NCBI RefSeq assembly: GCF_002813245.1
Contig: NZ_PHUF01000002.1
Coordinates: forward strand, 992,001-1,056,000
Origin: Novosphingobium kunmingense
Lineage (GTDB): Bacteria; Pseudomonadota; Alphaproteobacteria; Sphingomonadales; Sphingomonadaceae
Reading direction: 5' to 3'
DNA length: 64,000 nt
In this document: piece by piece, positions 1 through 9,958 of the stretch
Position numbering within the stretch: the first letter of the stretch is position 1
Layout: every line of letters begins with the position of its first letter
Program-made: the position numbers and the translations under genes
Notes under the pieces: model-generated
Database searches by the model: none
Told to the model about the DNA's origin: nothing
Seen by the model: only the letters and a program-made list of their open reading frames with translations

Positions 1-549
1 GCCACAACCGGGCCCAGTCCGCACGCAGCACAGGCGATTTTTGCGCGACGAATGCGGCATCTGGATGCCCAGGTCGGTCCTTTGAGATTCCACGATAAGT
101 TGCCGCGATCTTGACTTGCGCGCGAATGTCCGAGTGCAATTTTCGCTTCTTCTGGGGGACCTGCGACTGCCATCTCGCTTGACAACTCCAAGACCGAGGC
201 ATTGAATAGCCTGGTTAACGGGGCGTACGGCATTGCCCAATGGGCGAGTCGTCACAACAAAAACAAGCAGACTGGCCGCCCGTAATCGCTCGATCCGAGG
301 CGTATTTTCTGCGCGAATCAAACTAGTCGACCATTGATGTCTTTATGCGGACTCAAGCTCTTTGCTGATCGAGTTCCGCTGTAATACGCCTGTAATTGTC
401 GTGTATTCATTCTGAATTGTTGCCGACGATAAAGTTGCCAGGGCCGCAAGATCGAAATTCCGCACCAGTGGTGCGTTCTTTTGCGCAATTCGAGCCTGGC
501 CCGCTTCCTCTGACTGGACGGCCGGACCGATCATCGAGGGGATTTTTCC
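1..549. other. 549-base stretch without a convincing gene
   Basis: No frame here gives a recognisable protein. A forward frame is open from the left edge to a TGA at 112-114, so the tail of an upstream gene cannot be excluded, but its 37 residues match nothing I know. Composition is more AT-rich than the genes that follow. It contains a possible sigma-70 promoter (179-207) and ends with a good ribosome binding site for the giant repeat protein. Confidence 0.5.
179..207 (+). promoter_or_regulatory. Possible sigma-70 promoter for the repeat protein
   Basis: TTGACA at 179-184 is a perfect -35 hexamer. Seventeen bases later TTGAAT (202-207) matches the -10 consensus at four of six positions. It would give a leader of about 335 bases before the ATG at 550, which is long, so this is only a candidate. 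Confidence 0.3.
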
Positions 550-3500
550 ATGGCCATCACCATCAACGTCGCTCCGTCGCTCGTTCTCGATGAAACCGAC
601 GGCGTTCAGTACGGCGCTGACAGCACCGTGCCGCAATTCGACTACGACGTGCTGGTCGGATACGACGACACTTCCAACGACCTTACCAGCCCCTCCCTGC
701 TGCCCGACAGGGCGCTTGATGCCGAATTCCTGACCTACATCGAAGGGCTGTTCGCAGCCGATGCCGCCGAGGATGCGGCCCTGAACTTCGTCGAACTGAT
801 CGGCGGCGCGTCGAGCAGCGGCAGTTTCATCACCGTCACGGCCGGCGCGGGCGAAACGGTCAACAACCTCTACTTCTCGGTTTCCAACGGCAACGGCCTG
901 ATCACCACGGTCAAGTCAATCGCCAACGAGGACCTCTATTTCCACATCGATGCCAACAATTCGGACTTCGCCACCCTGACGACGCTGGGCGGCCGGATCG
1001 TTGCGGCGTTCTACCTCGACGAGGCGGACAACCACCTCAGCGCGCAGGTCCAGATGGTGACCTTCGAACCGCTGCGGCACACCGATACGAGCAGCACCGA
1101 CGAGCCGATCAACTTCTCCGACGTGCTGCAGGTCAGCGTGGCGAGCAGCACCAACTTCACCTTCGACAACCTGCCTTCGGGCAACTTCCTCTACGCCGCC
1201 TTCGGCAACACCACCTCGGCGCTGCTGATCACCGGTGCGGACCTCAGCGTCAGCCGCGACGGATCGAAGTTCGGCGAAGTGATCAAGAACGACAGCGACA
1301 CGGTCAACACCAGCCAGGCCGCGCCCGGCGCGCAGGCCACGATCGGGATCAATTCGCAGCATTTCGTCGCGGGAGGCCAGGGCCAGAACCTTGTCGACGG
1401 CGACCAGGCGGTCTTCACCTTCGTGTCGGGCTTCACCGAACTGTCAGGCCAGACCGTTCCGGCGACCGGCACAAACGTCGAGGAGATCGCCTACAGCGCC
1501 TACGTCAACACCAACGGCGCCGGGATCGACATCTCGCAGTTGACCGGCAACACGCCGAATGCGGACATCCGCATTTCCGTATGGGAAGCCGATGCGAACA
1601 AGGCGACAGCCGCGCTCGATGTGGAGACCAGCTTCTCCTACATCGACAACTCTCTCCCGGCCGGCACAGCCGTCGTCAACGACGACACCGCCCTGAACGA
1701 CGACACGGCGATTCCGGTGTTCCAGGTCAAGGTGAAGCACGCCGGGACGACCTACACCTTCGACAATGCCAACGGGAACGGCGACGACACCCAGGGCGGC
1801 GTCACCGTCAACTTCGAGAACGCCCACACCTTCACCGTCGTGGGCCTTGGCAGCTACGATTCGGTCGACTGGACGGCCTATGCCAACGACACCTTCAACC
1901 GCGTCAAGGTTCAGGCGCTGTCGACGACCGACCCCTTCGACCTTGGCGGCGTTCACATCACCCAGGGCACGACCAGCAGCGTCGGCGTCGGATCGCACCT
2001 TTACGTCGATGACGACGCGCCGGACATCACCGCCCCCGGAACCGAGCCGATCCTCACGGTCGATGACAGCAATTTCGCTGGCGACGACACCAAGGACTTC
2101 TCCGGCGTCTTCCTGCGCGACTTCGGCACCGACGGCCAGGCATTGGTCGATCCGGTCATCTATTCGCTCGGCATCGGCGCCGGTTCGACCGGCCTTCTGG
2201 ACACCCTGACGGGTCAGGAAGTGGTGCTCTCGATCGTCAGCGGAGTAGTCTACGGCAAGGTCGGCACGGAGGAAGTGTTCCGCGTCTCGGTGGACGGTTC
2301 AGGCAACGTCACGCTGAACCAGTCGCGCGCGGTCGTGCACGACGATCCGGACGATCACGACGAAAGCACCAGCCCGGCCATGTTGGCGAGCGACGCGCTG
2401 ATCACGCTGTCATCGACCATCAAGGACCGCGACGGCGATACCGACAGCGAAACGATCCTGATCGGCCGGAACCTCAACTTCCGCGATGCCGGCCCGTCGA
2501 TCACCGCGCCAGGCGACCAACCGGTCCTGACCGTCGATGAAACCATTCTGGGCAACAACGACAGCGATTCGTTCGCCAGCGTCTTCCTGCCCGTCTACGG
2601 CAACGACGGCGCCGCGGCGACGCCCGTCACCTATGCGCTTGGCATCGCCGCCGGACCGACCGGGCTGTTCGACACCGAGACCGGCCTGGAGGTCGTTCTG
2701 TCGGTTTCGGGCGGGCAGGTGTTCGGCAAGGTCGGCGCGCTGACCGTTTTCGTGGTCAGCGTCGACGCATCGGGCAATGTCTCGCTCGATCAGCAACGCG
2801 CCGTCGTCCATGGCGACCCCGACGACCCGGACGAAAGCGACACGCCGGCGATGCTGGCCGACGACGGCCTGATCACCCTGACCGCGACCGCCCACGACAA
2901 GGACGGCGACAGCGCGCCGATCACGATCGGCATCGGCCGCAACATCGCCTTCGAGGACGACGGGCCGATCCTGACCGCGCCGGGCACGCCGCCCGAACTG
3001 ACGGTCGACGAAAGCGATTTCGGTGACGATGACTCGGCGGACTTCTCCGGCGTGTTCAGCCCGGACTTCGGCGAGGACGGCGAGGCCCTCAGCGATGCCA
3101 CGACCTACGAACTAGGCTTCAACGCCGGTGCGACCGGGATCTTTGACACCGCGACCGACCAGCAAGTCGTGCTGTCGAAGGTCAACGGGGTGATCATCGG
3201 TTCGGTCGGTACGGACGAGGTCTTCCGCGTTACGGTCGATGGCGACGGCAACGTGACGCTCGATCAATCGCGGGCGGTACGGCATCTCCCGAACAGCGGA
3301 CCGGATCAGTCGACGACGCTGGCAGCCGACGACCTGATCACGCTGACCGCGACGATCACCGACAAGGACGGCGATCACGACAGCGAGACTGTCGGCATCG
3401 CGCGCAGCCTCAATTTCAAAGACGACGCGCCTGTAGCAAGTCTGGACCGAATTCCAGACGTTTACGCCACGGTCGATGAATCGGTTCTTACCACCAACGC

Positions 3501-6500
3501 CGTCGTTCCCGGCGCCTCGCTGCTGGACCCCGACTATTCCTATGGCGCGGACGGTCCGGGCACGGCGCTCTACACGCTCGACGTGCTGGACACCGGGCCG
3601 ACCAACCTGACGACGACCGCGGGCGACCCGATCTCTCTCGTCGAATTCAGCACGACCGAGGTGCGCGGGATCTACAACGGCAACCAGATCGCGTTCATCG
3701 TCGTGATCGATCCGAACAACGGGTCGATCCTGCTCGATCAGATCGTGGCCCTGTATCATCCCAACCCCGATAACCCGAACGATTCGGTCTTCCTCGACCA
3801 GGGTTATCTCAACGCGGTCCTGACCGTCACCGACAAGGATGGCGATCACGACACTGGCGAAGCCGACATCGGCCCAGCGCTGGAGTTCGTCGACGACGCA
3901 CCGACGGTCCAGGCAAGCCTGGTCAACGCCCCGCTGTTGACGGTCGATGAAAGCCAGCTGGGCACCGACGATGACGCGGGCTACGCCGCGCAGTTCACGC
4001 CGGACTACAACAACGACGGCCCGTCCGGCACCATCGATACGACCTATGCCCTGTCAACGGCGGGCGGCCTAAGCGGCCTTACCGACACGCTGACCGGCAA
4101 CGCGGTCTACCTGTTCGAGGAAAGCGGCAAGATCGTCGGGCGCGAGGGCACCAGCGCCCTCGACGCCTTTGGCGGCGATGCCGTGTTCGAAGTCAGCGTC
4201 AGCGATACGGGCCAGGTCACGCTCGACCAGCTGCGCGCGATCGTCCACCCGACGGCCGATCCCGACGAGCCCAAGGGCCTGTCCGGGTCGAACCTCGTCG
4301 TCCTGACCGCGACCGTTACCGATGGCGACGGTGATGAGGCTTCGGCGCCGCTCGACCTGACTACCCGGCTTGTGTTCAAGGACGATGGTCCCGATGCGAC
4401 ACTCGATCGGATCGAAGGCGTATCGGCGATGGTCGACGAAACCGACCTTGCCCAGAACGGCTTCGTTGCCGGCGCGTCACTGCTCACGCCCGGAATTGAC
4501 TACGGTGAAGATGGTGCCGGTAGCGCCGGCTACACGCTCGACGTCACGGACGCCGGGCCGACCAACCTCACCACGACCGACCTTCAGGCAATCCATCTGG
4601 AGGAAGTCAATTCGACCACCGTGCGTGGCATCTATGGCGCCGGCCTGGTGGCGTTCGAAGTCACCATCGATGCACTGACGGGCAGCGTCACGCTGGACCA
4701 GAAGGTTGCGTTGTACCATCCGGACGACGGCGACGACGACGATTCCGTCTACCTTGACCCCGGCTTCCTCGACGCGGTCCTGACCGTCACCGACAAGGAC
4801 GGCGACAGCGACAGCGATTCCGCCGATATCGGACCCGCACTGGAATTCCAGGACGATGGGCCTTCGGTTACCGGCAGTAACGTGACGGTCGACGTCGACG
4901 ACGACGGCGGCGCGGGCGGCAACGATGGCGGCGCGGCCGACGACGACAAGCTGCGCGTCACGCAGGGCAGCATCACCGCCCTGTTCGACGGCGGGGCGGA
5001 TGGGCTGGCCGACTTCACCCTGTCGATCGCCAATTTCGACCTGAACAATCCCGCGCCGGTGATCTATTCGCAAGGCAGCCTGCTGCTTTACCACCAGGTC
5101 GGCGATGTCCTGACCGGCTATGTCGAAACCAACGGCGTGTCGGGTTACCAGGTGGCGGACCGCGAGGTGTTCACCTTCGAACTCAACGTCGCCGGCGTTA
5201 AGGGGGATTTCGAATTCACCCTGATCGACCAGATCGACCACGATCCCGGCAACGATGAAAACAACAAGGACCTGCAAATCGGCGTCGTGCTCCAGGCAGT
5301 CGACGGCGACGGGGACATTTCCGTCGCGGCGGACAACATCGACCTGACCATCGACGCCGACGATGACAGCCCGGTCATCCTGACGCCCGACAAGCCAGGC
5401 CAACCCGGCGTGCCCGACGACGACGCCACCGGATCGAACGATACCATCACCACCGATGGCGCAACGGGCAAGTTCGTCTACGCGATCGGTTTCGACGACC
5501 GCGAGGGAACGACCTATTCGGGGACCAATTCCGACCTCATCGTTACGTTTGCCAGCGGGACCGTCTTCAATGTCGTTGGCGGCACCCCGATCGCCGGCGG
5601 ACCGGTGACCTGGGATTCGGAAGACGAGACCCAGGCGACCTTCCGCATGGCCTTCAGCTATGTGTCCGATCCGGGCAGCGGCGCGACGACCGACAACGTG
5701 GCGTGGATCACCTTCGACAAGGATCTGCATACCTACACCTTCACGCTGGATGACCCGATCCTGAGCTATGGCGTGATCTCGCTGGCGACGGCGTCGAACT
5801 TCACCGGCTATCTGAAGGACACTCACACGGTGACCGGATCGCAGCCACCGGTGACCGTGGCCGCCCTGGCCAGCGACTTCTTCGTCCAGTTCACCGGCTT
5901 CGAGGAAACCGGCGGCGGATCGGACGGCAAGAACGCCGCGCAGCAGGCCAGCCAGTCGAACAACAAGAACCTCGACGCGCTGGCGCCGGGCGAGGCCTGG
6001 AGCAACGGCGACGACGACAATTTCGCCGCGGGCGAACTGTTCGTCCAGTCCAGCACCTGGGTCAGCGTATCCGGGATCGCGGCCGGGACCGCCGGCGATA
6101 CGATGCAGGCGGGCGAAGTGCTCGACTTCAATTTCTACCGCACCAACCCGTTCGGCTATCGCAACCTGGCCATCTTCGACGATCCCAACGATCCGGGATC
6201 GCCCGACACGCCGCCGGCGGTGGCAACGACGGGGACGATGTTCATCGAGTTCGACGCGCTCGACAACGGCGAGGACCTGGTCGTGGTGCTCAAGCTGGTC
6301 GACAAGGACAATTCGAACCTGACCACGACGCGCGCGGTGATCGTCCAGTACCAGGACATCTTCCACTTCGCCGAACGCGACCAGATCCCCGACACCTACG
6401 TCAACTCTGATACGATCGACCAGAATGACGGCCTGATCGTGATAGAGAGCAACGACTACAACATCCTGCAGAACGACAACTGGACGATCGCGGGCGCGCA

Positions 6501-6876
6501 GGTCGTGGCGTCGACCGAAGGGTTGAGCGGCCAGGGGATCAACCTCAACCGCGCGGTTGGCGCAGGCGGCCTATCGCCTTCTACACTGGTCGATTTCACC
6601 ACCACCAAGGACAGCGGCGGCAACAACGGCGGGACCTGGGATGGCGACGTGTTCAAGATCGTCAACATCGGCTTCCTGACCGAGATCACCCCGGATTCGC
6701 AGTTCGAGTTCAACGTTCAGGTGATCGACTTCGACGGCGACGCGTCGGCGACCCAGACGCTGACCATCGACATCGTGGGCGGCGATCCGGATGCCGCGGC
6801 GCTGGCGATAGTCCCGCTGCTCGCCAGCATCCCGTACGACACGCTCGACATGTCGCCGCTGGCCGTGATTGCCTGA
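550..6876 (+). CDS. Giant acidic repeat protein, probable type I-secreted surface protein
   Basis: A 2108-residue, very acidic protein rich in D, T, S and G. The middle contains six tandem repeats of about 157 residues (DNA 2010-4850). Each opens with D-D-[AG]-P followed by TVDE or TVDD, and ends with a DKDGD-type Ca-binding-like motif, then IG-x-x-LxF-x-D-D. This layout is that of the DUF5801 / T1SS-143 repeat proteins, which are exported adhesin-like proteins (family knowledge). There is no N-terminal signal peptide and I see no RTX GGxGxD nonapeptides, so a type I route is inferred rather than shown. No ABC exporter or membrane fusion gene lies downstream. The ATG at 550 has a GAGGGGA ribosome site seven bases upstream. 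Third-position GC is typical of the window. Confidence 0.8.
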   Translation: MAITINVAPSLVLDETDGVQYGADSTVPQFDYDVLVGYDDTSNDLTSPSLLPDRALDAEFLTYIEGLFAADAAEDAALNFVELIGGASSSGSFITVTAGAGETVNNLYFSVSNGNGLITTVKSIANEDLYFHIDANNSDFATLTTLGGRIVAAFYLDEADNHLSAQVQMVTFEPLRHTDTSSTDEPINFSDVLQVSVASSTNFTFDNLPSGNFLYAAFGNTTSALLITGADLSVSRDGSKFGEVIKNDSDTVNTSQAAPGAQATIGINSQHFVAGGQGQNLVDGDQAVFTFVSGFTELSGQTVPATGTNVEEIAYSAYVNTNGAGIDISQLTGNTPNADIRISVWEADANKATAALDVETSFSYIDNSLPAGTAVVNDDTALNDDTAIPVFQVKVKHAGTTYTFDNANGNGDDTQGGVTVNFENAHTFTVVGLGSYDSVDWTAYANDTFNRVKVQALSTTDPFDLGGVHITQGTTSSVGVGSHLYVDDDAPDITAPGTEPILTVDDSNFAGDDTKDFSGVFLRDFGTDGQALVDPVIYSLGIGAGSTGLLDTLTGQEVVLSIVSGVVYGKVGTEEVFRVSVDGSGNVTLNQSRAVVHDDPDDHDESTSPAMLASDALITLSSTIKDRDGDTDSETILIGRNLNFRDAGPSITAPGDQPVLTVDETILGNNDSDSFASVFLPVYGNDGAAATPVTYALGIAAGPTGLFDTETGLEVVLSVSGGQVFGKVGALTVFVVSVDASGNVSLDQQRAVVHGDPDDPDESDTPAMLADDGLITLTATAHDKDGDSAPITIGIGRNIAFEDDGPILTAPGTPPELTVDESDFGDDDSADFSGVFSPDFGEDGEALSDATTYELGFNAGATGIFDTATDQQVVLSKVNGVIIGSVGTDEVFRVTVDGDGNVTLDQSRAVRHLPNSGPDQSTTLAADDLITLTATITDKDGDHDSETVGIARSLNFKDDAPVASLDRIPDVYATVDESVLTTNAVVPGASLLDPDYSYGADGPGTALYTLDVLDTGPTNLTTTAGDPISLVEFSTTEVRGIYNGNQIAFIVVIDPNNGSILLDQIVALYHPNPDNPNDSVFLDQGYLNAVLTVTDKDGDHDTGEADIGPALEFVDDAPTVQASLVNAPLLTVDESQLGTDDDAGYAAQFTPDYNNDGPSGTIDTTYALSTAGGLSGLTDTLTGNAVYLFEESGKIVGREGTSALDAFGGDAVFEVSVSDTGQVTLDQLRAIVHPTADPDEPKGLSGSNLVVLTATVTDGDGDEASAPLDLTTRLVFKDDGPDATLDRIEGVSAMVDETDLAQNGFVAGASLLTPGIDYGEDGAGSAGYTLDVTDAGPTNLTTTDLQAIHLEEVNSTTVRGIYGAGLVAFEVTIDALTGSVTLDQKVALYHPDDGDDDDSVYLDPGFLDAVLTVTDKDGDSDSDSADIGPALEFQDDGPSVTGSNVTVDVDDDGGAGGNDGGAADDDKLRVTQGSITALFDGGADGLADFTLSIANFDLNNPAPVIYSQGSLLLYHQVGDVLTGYVETNGVSGYQVADREVFTFELNVAGVKGDFEFTLIDQIDHDPGNDENNKDLQIGVVLQAVDGDGDISVAADNIDLTIDADDDSPVILTPDKPGQPGVPDDDATGSNDTITTDGATGKFVYAIGFDDREGTTYSGTNSDLIVTFASGTVFNVVGGTPIAGGPVTWDSEDETQATFRMAFSYVSDPGSGATTDNVAWITFDKDLHTYTFTLDDPILSYGVISLATASNFTGYLKDTHTVTGSQPPVTVAALASDFFVQFTGFEETGGGSDGKNAAQQASQSNNKNLDALAPGEAWSNGDDDNFAAGELFVQSSTWVSVSGIAAGTAGDTMQAGEVLDFNFYRTNPFGYRNLAIFDDPNDPGSPDTPPAVATTGTMFIEFDALDNGEDLVVVLKLVDKDNSNLTTTRAVIVQYQDIFHFAERDQIPDTYVNSDTIDQNDGLIVIESNDYNILQNDNWTIAGAQVVASTEGLSGQGINLNRAVGAGGLSPSTLVDFTTTKDSGGNNGGTWDGDVFKIVNIGFLTEITPDSQFEFNVQVIDFDGDASATQTLTIDIVGGDPDAAALAIVPLLASIPYDTLDMSPLAVIA

Positions 6877-6892
6877 TTGACGAGCCCCCCGC

Positions 6893-6927
6893 GCGGACCG
6901 TCGGCTGCCCTTTCGCCGACGGTCCGC
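6893..6927. terminator. Hairpin between convergent genes
   Basis: A perfect 13-bp inverted repeat (6893-6905 and 6915-6927, GCGGACCGTCGGC arm, nine-base loop) lies between the stop of the repeat protein and the stop of the convergent TonB receptor gene. There is no strong T-run on either side, so it may act as a bidirectional or Rho-assisted terminator. Confidence 0.6.
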
Positions 6928-6942
6928 CAACCGGGGGAGCGG

Positions 6943-9450
6943 TCAGAACTGGACCTTGAGCGTGCCGCCGAAGGTCCGCGGATCGCCCGGCGTGCCGACG
7001 ATCAGGCCAGTGCTGCCGGGCGCCACCTGCAGCAGTTCGAAGTACTGGACGTCGAAGGCGTTGCGCACCCAGCCGTAGAGGTCGATCCCGCCCTTGGTGC
7101 GGAAGCCCAGGCGGAAGTTGGACAGGACGTAGCCGTCGATATCGGTCGCTGCCGAAGGCGACGGGTTGGACGAGAAGTGCGTGCGCGCGTTGCCGTCGAA
7201 GCCGAAATAGACCTGGCCCTCCCTGGCGAACAGCCTGGCCGGCACGTTGACCTCCGCCCCGTAGGACGCGCTCCACTTCGACACGCCGGGAAGCGGGGCG
7301 CCGGAAATGTCGCAGCTCGCCGGGCTGTTGCCGCCGGGCGTTCCGGCAGGCGATGCCGGGATGCCCGCGCCGCCGCCCGACAGCCCCGGCGGGCACGGCG
7401 CACCGGTAAACTTGCGATAGGTCGCATCGGTATAGGCGCCGTTGGCATAGGCCTGGAACCGCTCGCTCGGCCGCAGCGACAGGTCGGCCTCGAAGCCCTG
7501 GGTGCGGACCTTTTCGGCGTTGGCCAGGTAGCCGCGGGTCGTGCTGACCTGGCCCGCGTTGACCAGCGCCTGGAAGTCCTTGATCTCGGTCCGGAAGGCC
7601 GCAAGGTTGAGGGTCACGACATCGTCCAGGAAGCGCGACTTGATCCCCACTTCGTAGTGGTTGACCGATTCGGGCCGGATCGTCGCCACCGCCAGGATCG
7701 GCTCGCCGGTGGTGGTATTGTTGGGCACGCCGTTGAGGTTGATGCCGAACGATTTGAAGGTCTTGGCATAGGTGCCATAGACCAGCACCGACGGCGAGAC
7801 CTTGTAGCTGACGTTGATATCGTAGGAGAAGTTCCAGTCGCTGTCGGCGACATCGAACTTCTGCGGCGTGAACTGGTCGCGGCGCGCGGCGGTTCGGATG
7901 TCGGTGATCGGCAGGCCGGTGACCGGATTGGTGAACAGCACGGCGCCGCCCTGTCCGTCGAATACCAGGCGCTGGTAGCCGCCGCTCTTCTTGTCATAGT
8001 TGACCCGCACGCCCGGCTGGATCGTCAGCGCATCGGTGACCTTCCAGGCGAACTGGCCGAACAGCGCCGCGCTGGTGTTGTTGAGGTAGATCGTGTTGTA
8101 GGCGGTCAGCCCGTTCAGCACGCTGGGATCGCAGGCAAGCTGGTTGGAGGCGCTGGGCCCGCAGCCCGGCTGGCCCGGAGGCGCGGCGGCGACCGAACCG
8201 GGGTTGAGCAGCCACCGGCTGGCCGCGCTGCCTAGCTGTTCGGTGCCCTGGGTACGGACGGTCTGGTAGAACCCGAAGGCGCCGAGCACGAAATCGTAGC
8301 GCGGCCCCGAATAGTTGTAGCGCAGTTCCTGCGTGTACTGGTGCTGCTGTGACGGGTTCTGCGACTTGGTGGTGATCGGCAGGCCGGTGAAATCGCGGTC
8401 GTTGGCCGGCTTCCAGTCCCAGAATCGCCAGGCCGTGACCGAAGTCAGGGTGCCTTCGCCCCGGTCCCACTTCAGCCGCAGCGCCGCGCCGCCGATCTTG
8501 TTGCCGGCGTTGAGATCGGCATCGACATCGGTCAGCCGGTCGAACGGATTGCGGCTTGCCACCTCGTAGCCGAGCGACTGCGCCAGTGCGTCGTACTGTC
8601 GGTTGGCGGCGCGCTGGGTCGGCGTCACGCGGGCGAAGACCGTCCCGCAGCATTCCGGATCCTGGATCGAATAATCGCCGGACAGGGTGACGTCGAGATC
8701 CTCGTTCGGGCGGTAGAGCAACTGCGCCCGGAAGCCGAGGTTGTCCTGCTCGTTGATCCAGTTGCCGCTGGCGACGTTGTAGACGGTGCCCCGGCGGCTG
8801 GTGCTCGACACCGCGATGCGCGCGGCCAGCGTGTCGGACAGCGGCCCCGATACGGCCGCCTTGGCCTGCTTGAACTGGAGGTTGCCGACGCTCACCTCGG
8901 CCCGGCCCTCGAAGTCGAAGGTCGGCTGGCGGCTGGTGATGTTGATCGCGCCCGCGGTGGTGTTCTTGCCATAGAGCGTGCCCTGCGGACCGCGCAGCAC
9001 CTCGATCTGGGCGACATCGAGGAAATCGAAGGTCGAGGAGGCGGCGCGGCTGTAATAGACGTCGTCGACGTAGATCCCGACGCCCTGTTCGAAGCCGTCG
9101 TTGGTCAGGCCGAACGGCGCGCCGATGCCGCGGATTGCAAGTGTCGTGTTGCGGGGGTTGGACGAGCTGAACTGGACCGCCGGGGTGAGTTGCTGAAGCC
9201 GGCCGACATTGAAGGTCCCGGTGTTGTCGATGTGCTCACCGCCGACGACCGAGATCGCCAGCGGAACCGCCTGCGCCGATTCCTGCCGGCGGCGCGCCGT
9301 CACGATGATTTCCGGCTCCTCGTCGGCGCCGGTGCCGACGGCGCTGGGCTGGTCCTGGGCTGTGGCAGCCGGTGCGGCGGTCGCGGCATGGGCCGGAACG
9401 GCAATCAGGAAGGTCGAAGCGAGCAGCGAGCTACGGACAAACAAATGCAT
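6943..9450 (-). CDS. TonB-dependent outer-membrane receptor
   Basis: An 835-residue receptor of the sphingomonad TonB-dependent family. It has a Sec signal peptide ending near PAHA-ATA (residue ~22), a TonB-box-like EIIVTARRR at about residue 48, a plug domain with LRGPQGTLYGKNTTAGAINI, and a C-terminal beta barrel ending in LKVQF with the terminal aromatic residue expected for BAM insertion. Such receptors import siderophores, cofactors, oligosaccharides or organosulfur compounds using TonB energy; the substrate cannot be read from the sequence. A YezD-type small protein is encoded 115 bases upstream on the same strand, so the two are probably co-transcribed with a strong hairpin between them. 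Confidence 0.9.
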   Translation of the reverse strand: MHLFVRSSLLASTFLIAVPAHAATAAPAATAQDQPSAVGTGADEEPEIIVTARRRQESAQAVPLAISVVGGEHIDNTGTFNVGRLQQLTPAVQFSSSNPRNTTLAIRGIGAPFGLTNDGFEQGVGIYVDDVYYSRAASSTFDFLDVAQIEVLRGPQGTLYGKNTTAGAINITSRQPTFDFEGRAEVSVGNLQFKQAKAAVSGPLSDTLAARIAVSSTSRRGTVYNVASGNWINEQDNLGFRAQLLYRPNEDLDVTLSGDYSIQDPECCGTVFARVTPTQRAANRQYDALAQSLGYEVASRNPFDRLTDVDADLNAGNKIGGAALRLKWDRGEGTLTSVTAWRFWDWKPANDRDFTGLPITTKSQNPSQQHQYTQELRYNYSGPRYDFVLGAFGFYQTVRTQGTEQLGSAASRWLLNPGSVAAAPPGQPGCGPSASNQLACDPSVLNGLTAYNTIYLNNTSAALFGQFAWKVTDALTIQPGVRVNYDKKSGGYQRLVFDGQGGAVLFTNPVTGLPITDIRTAARRDQFTPQKFDVADSDWNFSYDINVSYKVSPSVLVYGTYAKTFKSFGINLNGVPNNTTTGEPILAVATIRPESVNHYEVGIKSRFLDDVVTLNLAAFRTEIKDFQALVNAGQVSTTRGYLANAEKVRTQGFEADLSLRPSERFQAYANGAYTDATYRKFTGAPCPPGLSGGGAGIPASPAGTPGGNSPASCDISGAPLPGVSKWSASYGAEVNVPARLFAREGQVYFGFDGNARTHFSSNPSPSAATDIDGYVLSNFRLGFRTKGGIDLYGWVRNAFDVQYFELLQVAPGSTGLIVGTPGDPRTFGGTLKVQF

Positions 9451-9527
9451 GTGCCAAATCCTTGGTAGGGAATTGGTTGCATCCGGCGGTCCGGTCTGCC
9501 CCCTGTGTGAGCGAAGAACTGGTTGGT

Positions 9528-9557
9528 CCGGGGCCGGTCATGCGCGGCCGGCCCCGG
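9528..9557 (-). terminator. Strong intercistronic hairpin between the yezD-like gene and the TonB receptor
   Basis: CCGGGGCCGG (9528-9537) and CCGGCCCCGG (9548-9557) form a perfect 10-bp stem with a 10-base loop. It lies in the leader between two same-strand genes and has no following U-tract. It could attenuate transcription or stabilise one side of a processed message. Confidence 0.45.
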
Positions 9558-9565
9558 AAAGGAAA

Positions 9566-9745
9566 TCAGGTGAAGCGCTGGCGTTCAGTCACGTCGAGCT
9601 GGACCACCTTGCCGTCGTGTACGGTCAACTGGACCACCCCGTACCGCATCCGCGAAACCGCTTCCGCAACCGCCGCAAGGGGGGGTCCGGCCGCACTGGA
9701 GGGACGCGCGGGCTGCTGGGCAAGCGTTTTCAAATCACCGGCCAT
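9566..9745 (-). CDS. YezD family (DUF2292) small protein
   Basis: A 59-residue protein whose second half, RYGVVQLTVHDGKVVQLDVTE, follows the family pattern IRYGxVxIxVHDGKVVQI-x-x-T-E-x-R of YezD/DUF2292 proteins. Their biochemical function is unknown. I prefer the ATG at 9745 to the GTG one codon upstream because the GGAG of AAGGAGA lies seven bases before the ATG. The gene precedes the TonB receptor on the same strand. My recollection that YezD genes often accompany sulfur-acquisition genes is not supported by anything else in this window. Confidence 0.75.
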   Translation of the reverse strand: MAGDLKTLAQQPARPSSAAGPPLAAVAEAVSRMRYGVVQLTVHDGKVVQLDVTERQRFT

Positions 9746-9770
9746 CACCGATCTCCTTCGCCACTGAGGG

Positions 9771-9789
9771 TATCTCTACTGAATAGATA
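9771..9789. promoter_or_regulatory. Imperfect palindrome upstream of the yezD-like gene
   Basis: TATCT (9771-9775) and AGATA (9785-9789) are inverted arms separated by nine bases. It lies about 25 bases upstream of the yezD-like start, where an operator would be expected. No regulator can be named from this alone. Confidence 0.3.
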
Positions 9790-9873
9790 GACAAGTGCAG
9801 AATCGCTTGCCGTCGATGAAGCGCGGCTTTTGCGGGCCGGATCGAAATACGGCACCGGTGCCTTGGCGCAGAG

Positions 9874-9891
9874 CTGTAACAGGGCTGTCAT
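9874..9891 (+). promoter_or_regulatory. Pho-box-like direct repeat
   Basis: CTGTAAC (9874-9880), a four-base spacer AGGG, then CTGTCAT (9885-9891). The PhoB box is two 7-base CTGTCAT-type repeats with an 11-base period; the second half here is perfect and the first matches at five of seven bases. It sits 68 bases upstream of the phosphoesterase start, a suitable place for PhoB activation. Confidence 0.55.
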
Positions 9892-9958
9892 ACCGCCACA
9901 CAAACGCAACATCGCGCGCGCAATAGCTGCGTCAATGACCGCGGTCGGAGACACGGCA

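Noticed and set aside
1..60. Short minus-strand frame starting ATG at 60 and running off the left edge
   Set aside because: No ribosome site and too little sequence to judge.
4477..6366. 629-codon open frame on the minus strand within the repeat protein
   Set aside because: It is a shadow of the Asp/Gly-rich repeat coding sequence; rich in V, R, G and D with no motifs.
6877..8235. 452-codon plus-strand open frame over the TonB receptor gene
   Set aside because: Antisense to a well-supported receptor; arginine/alanine-rich shadow.
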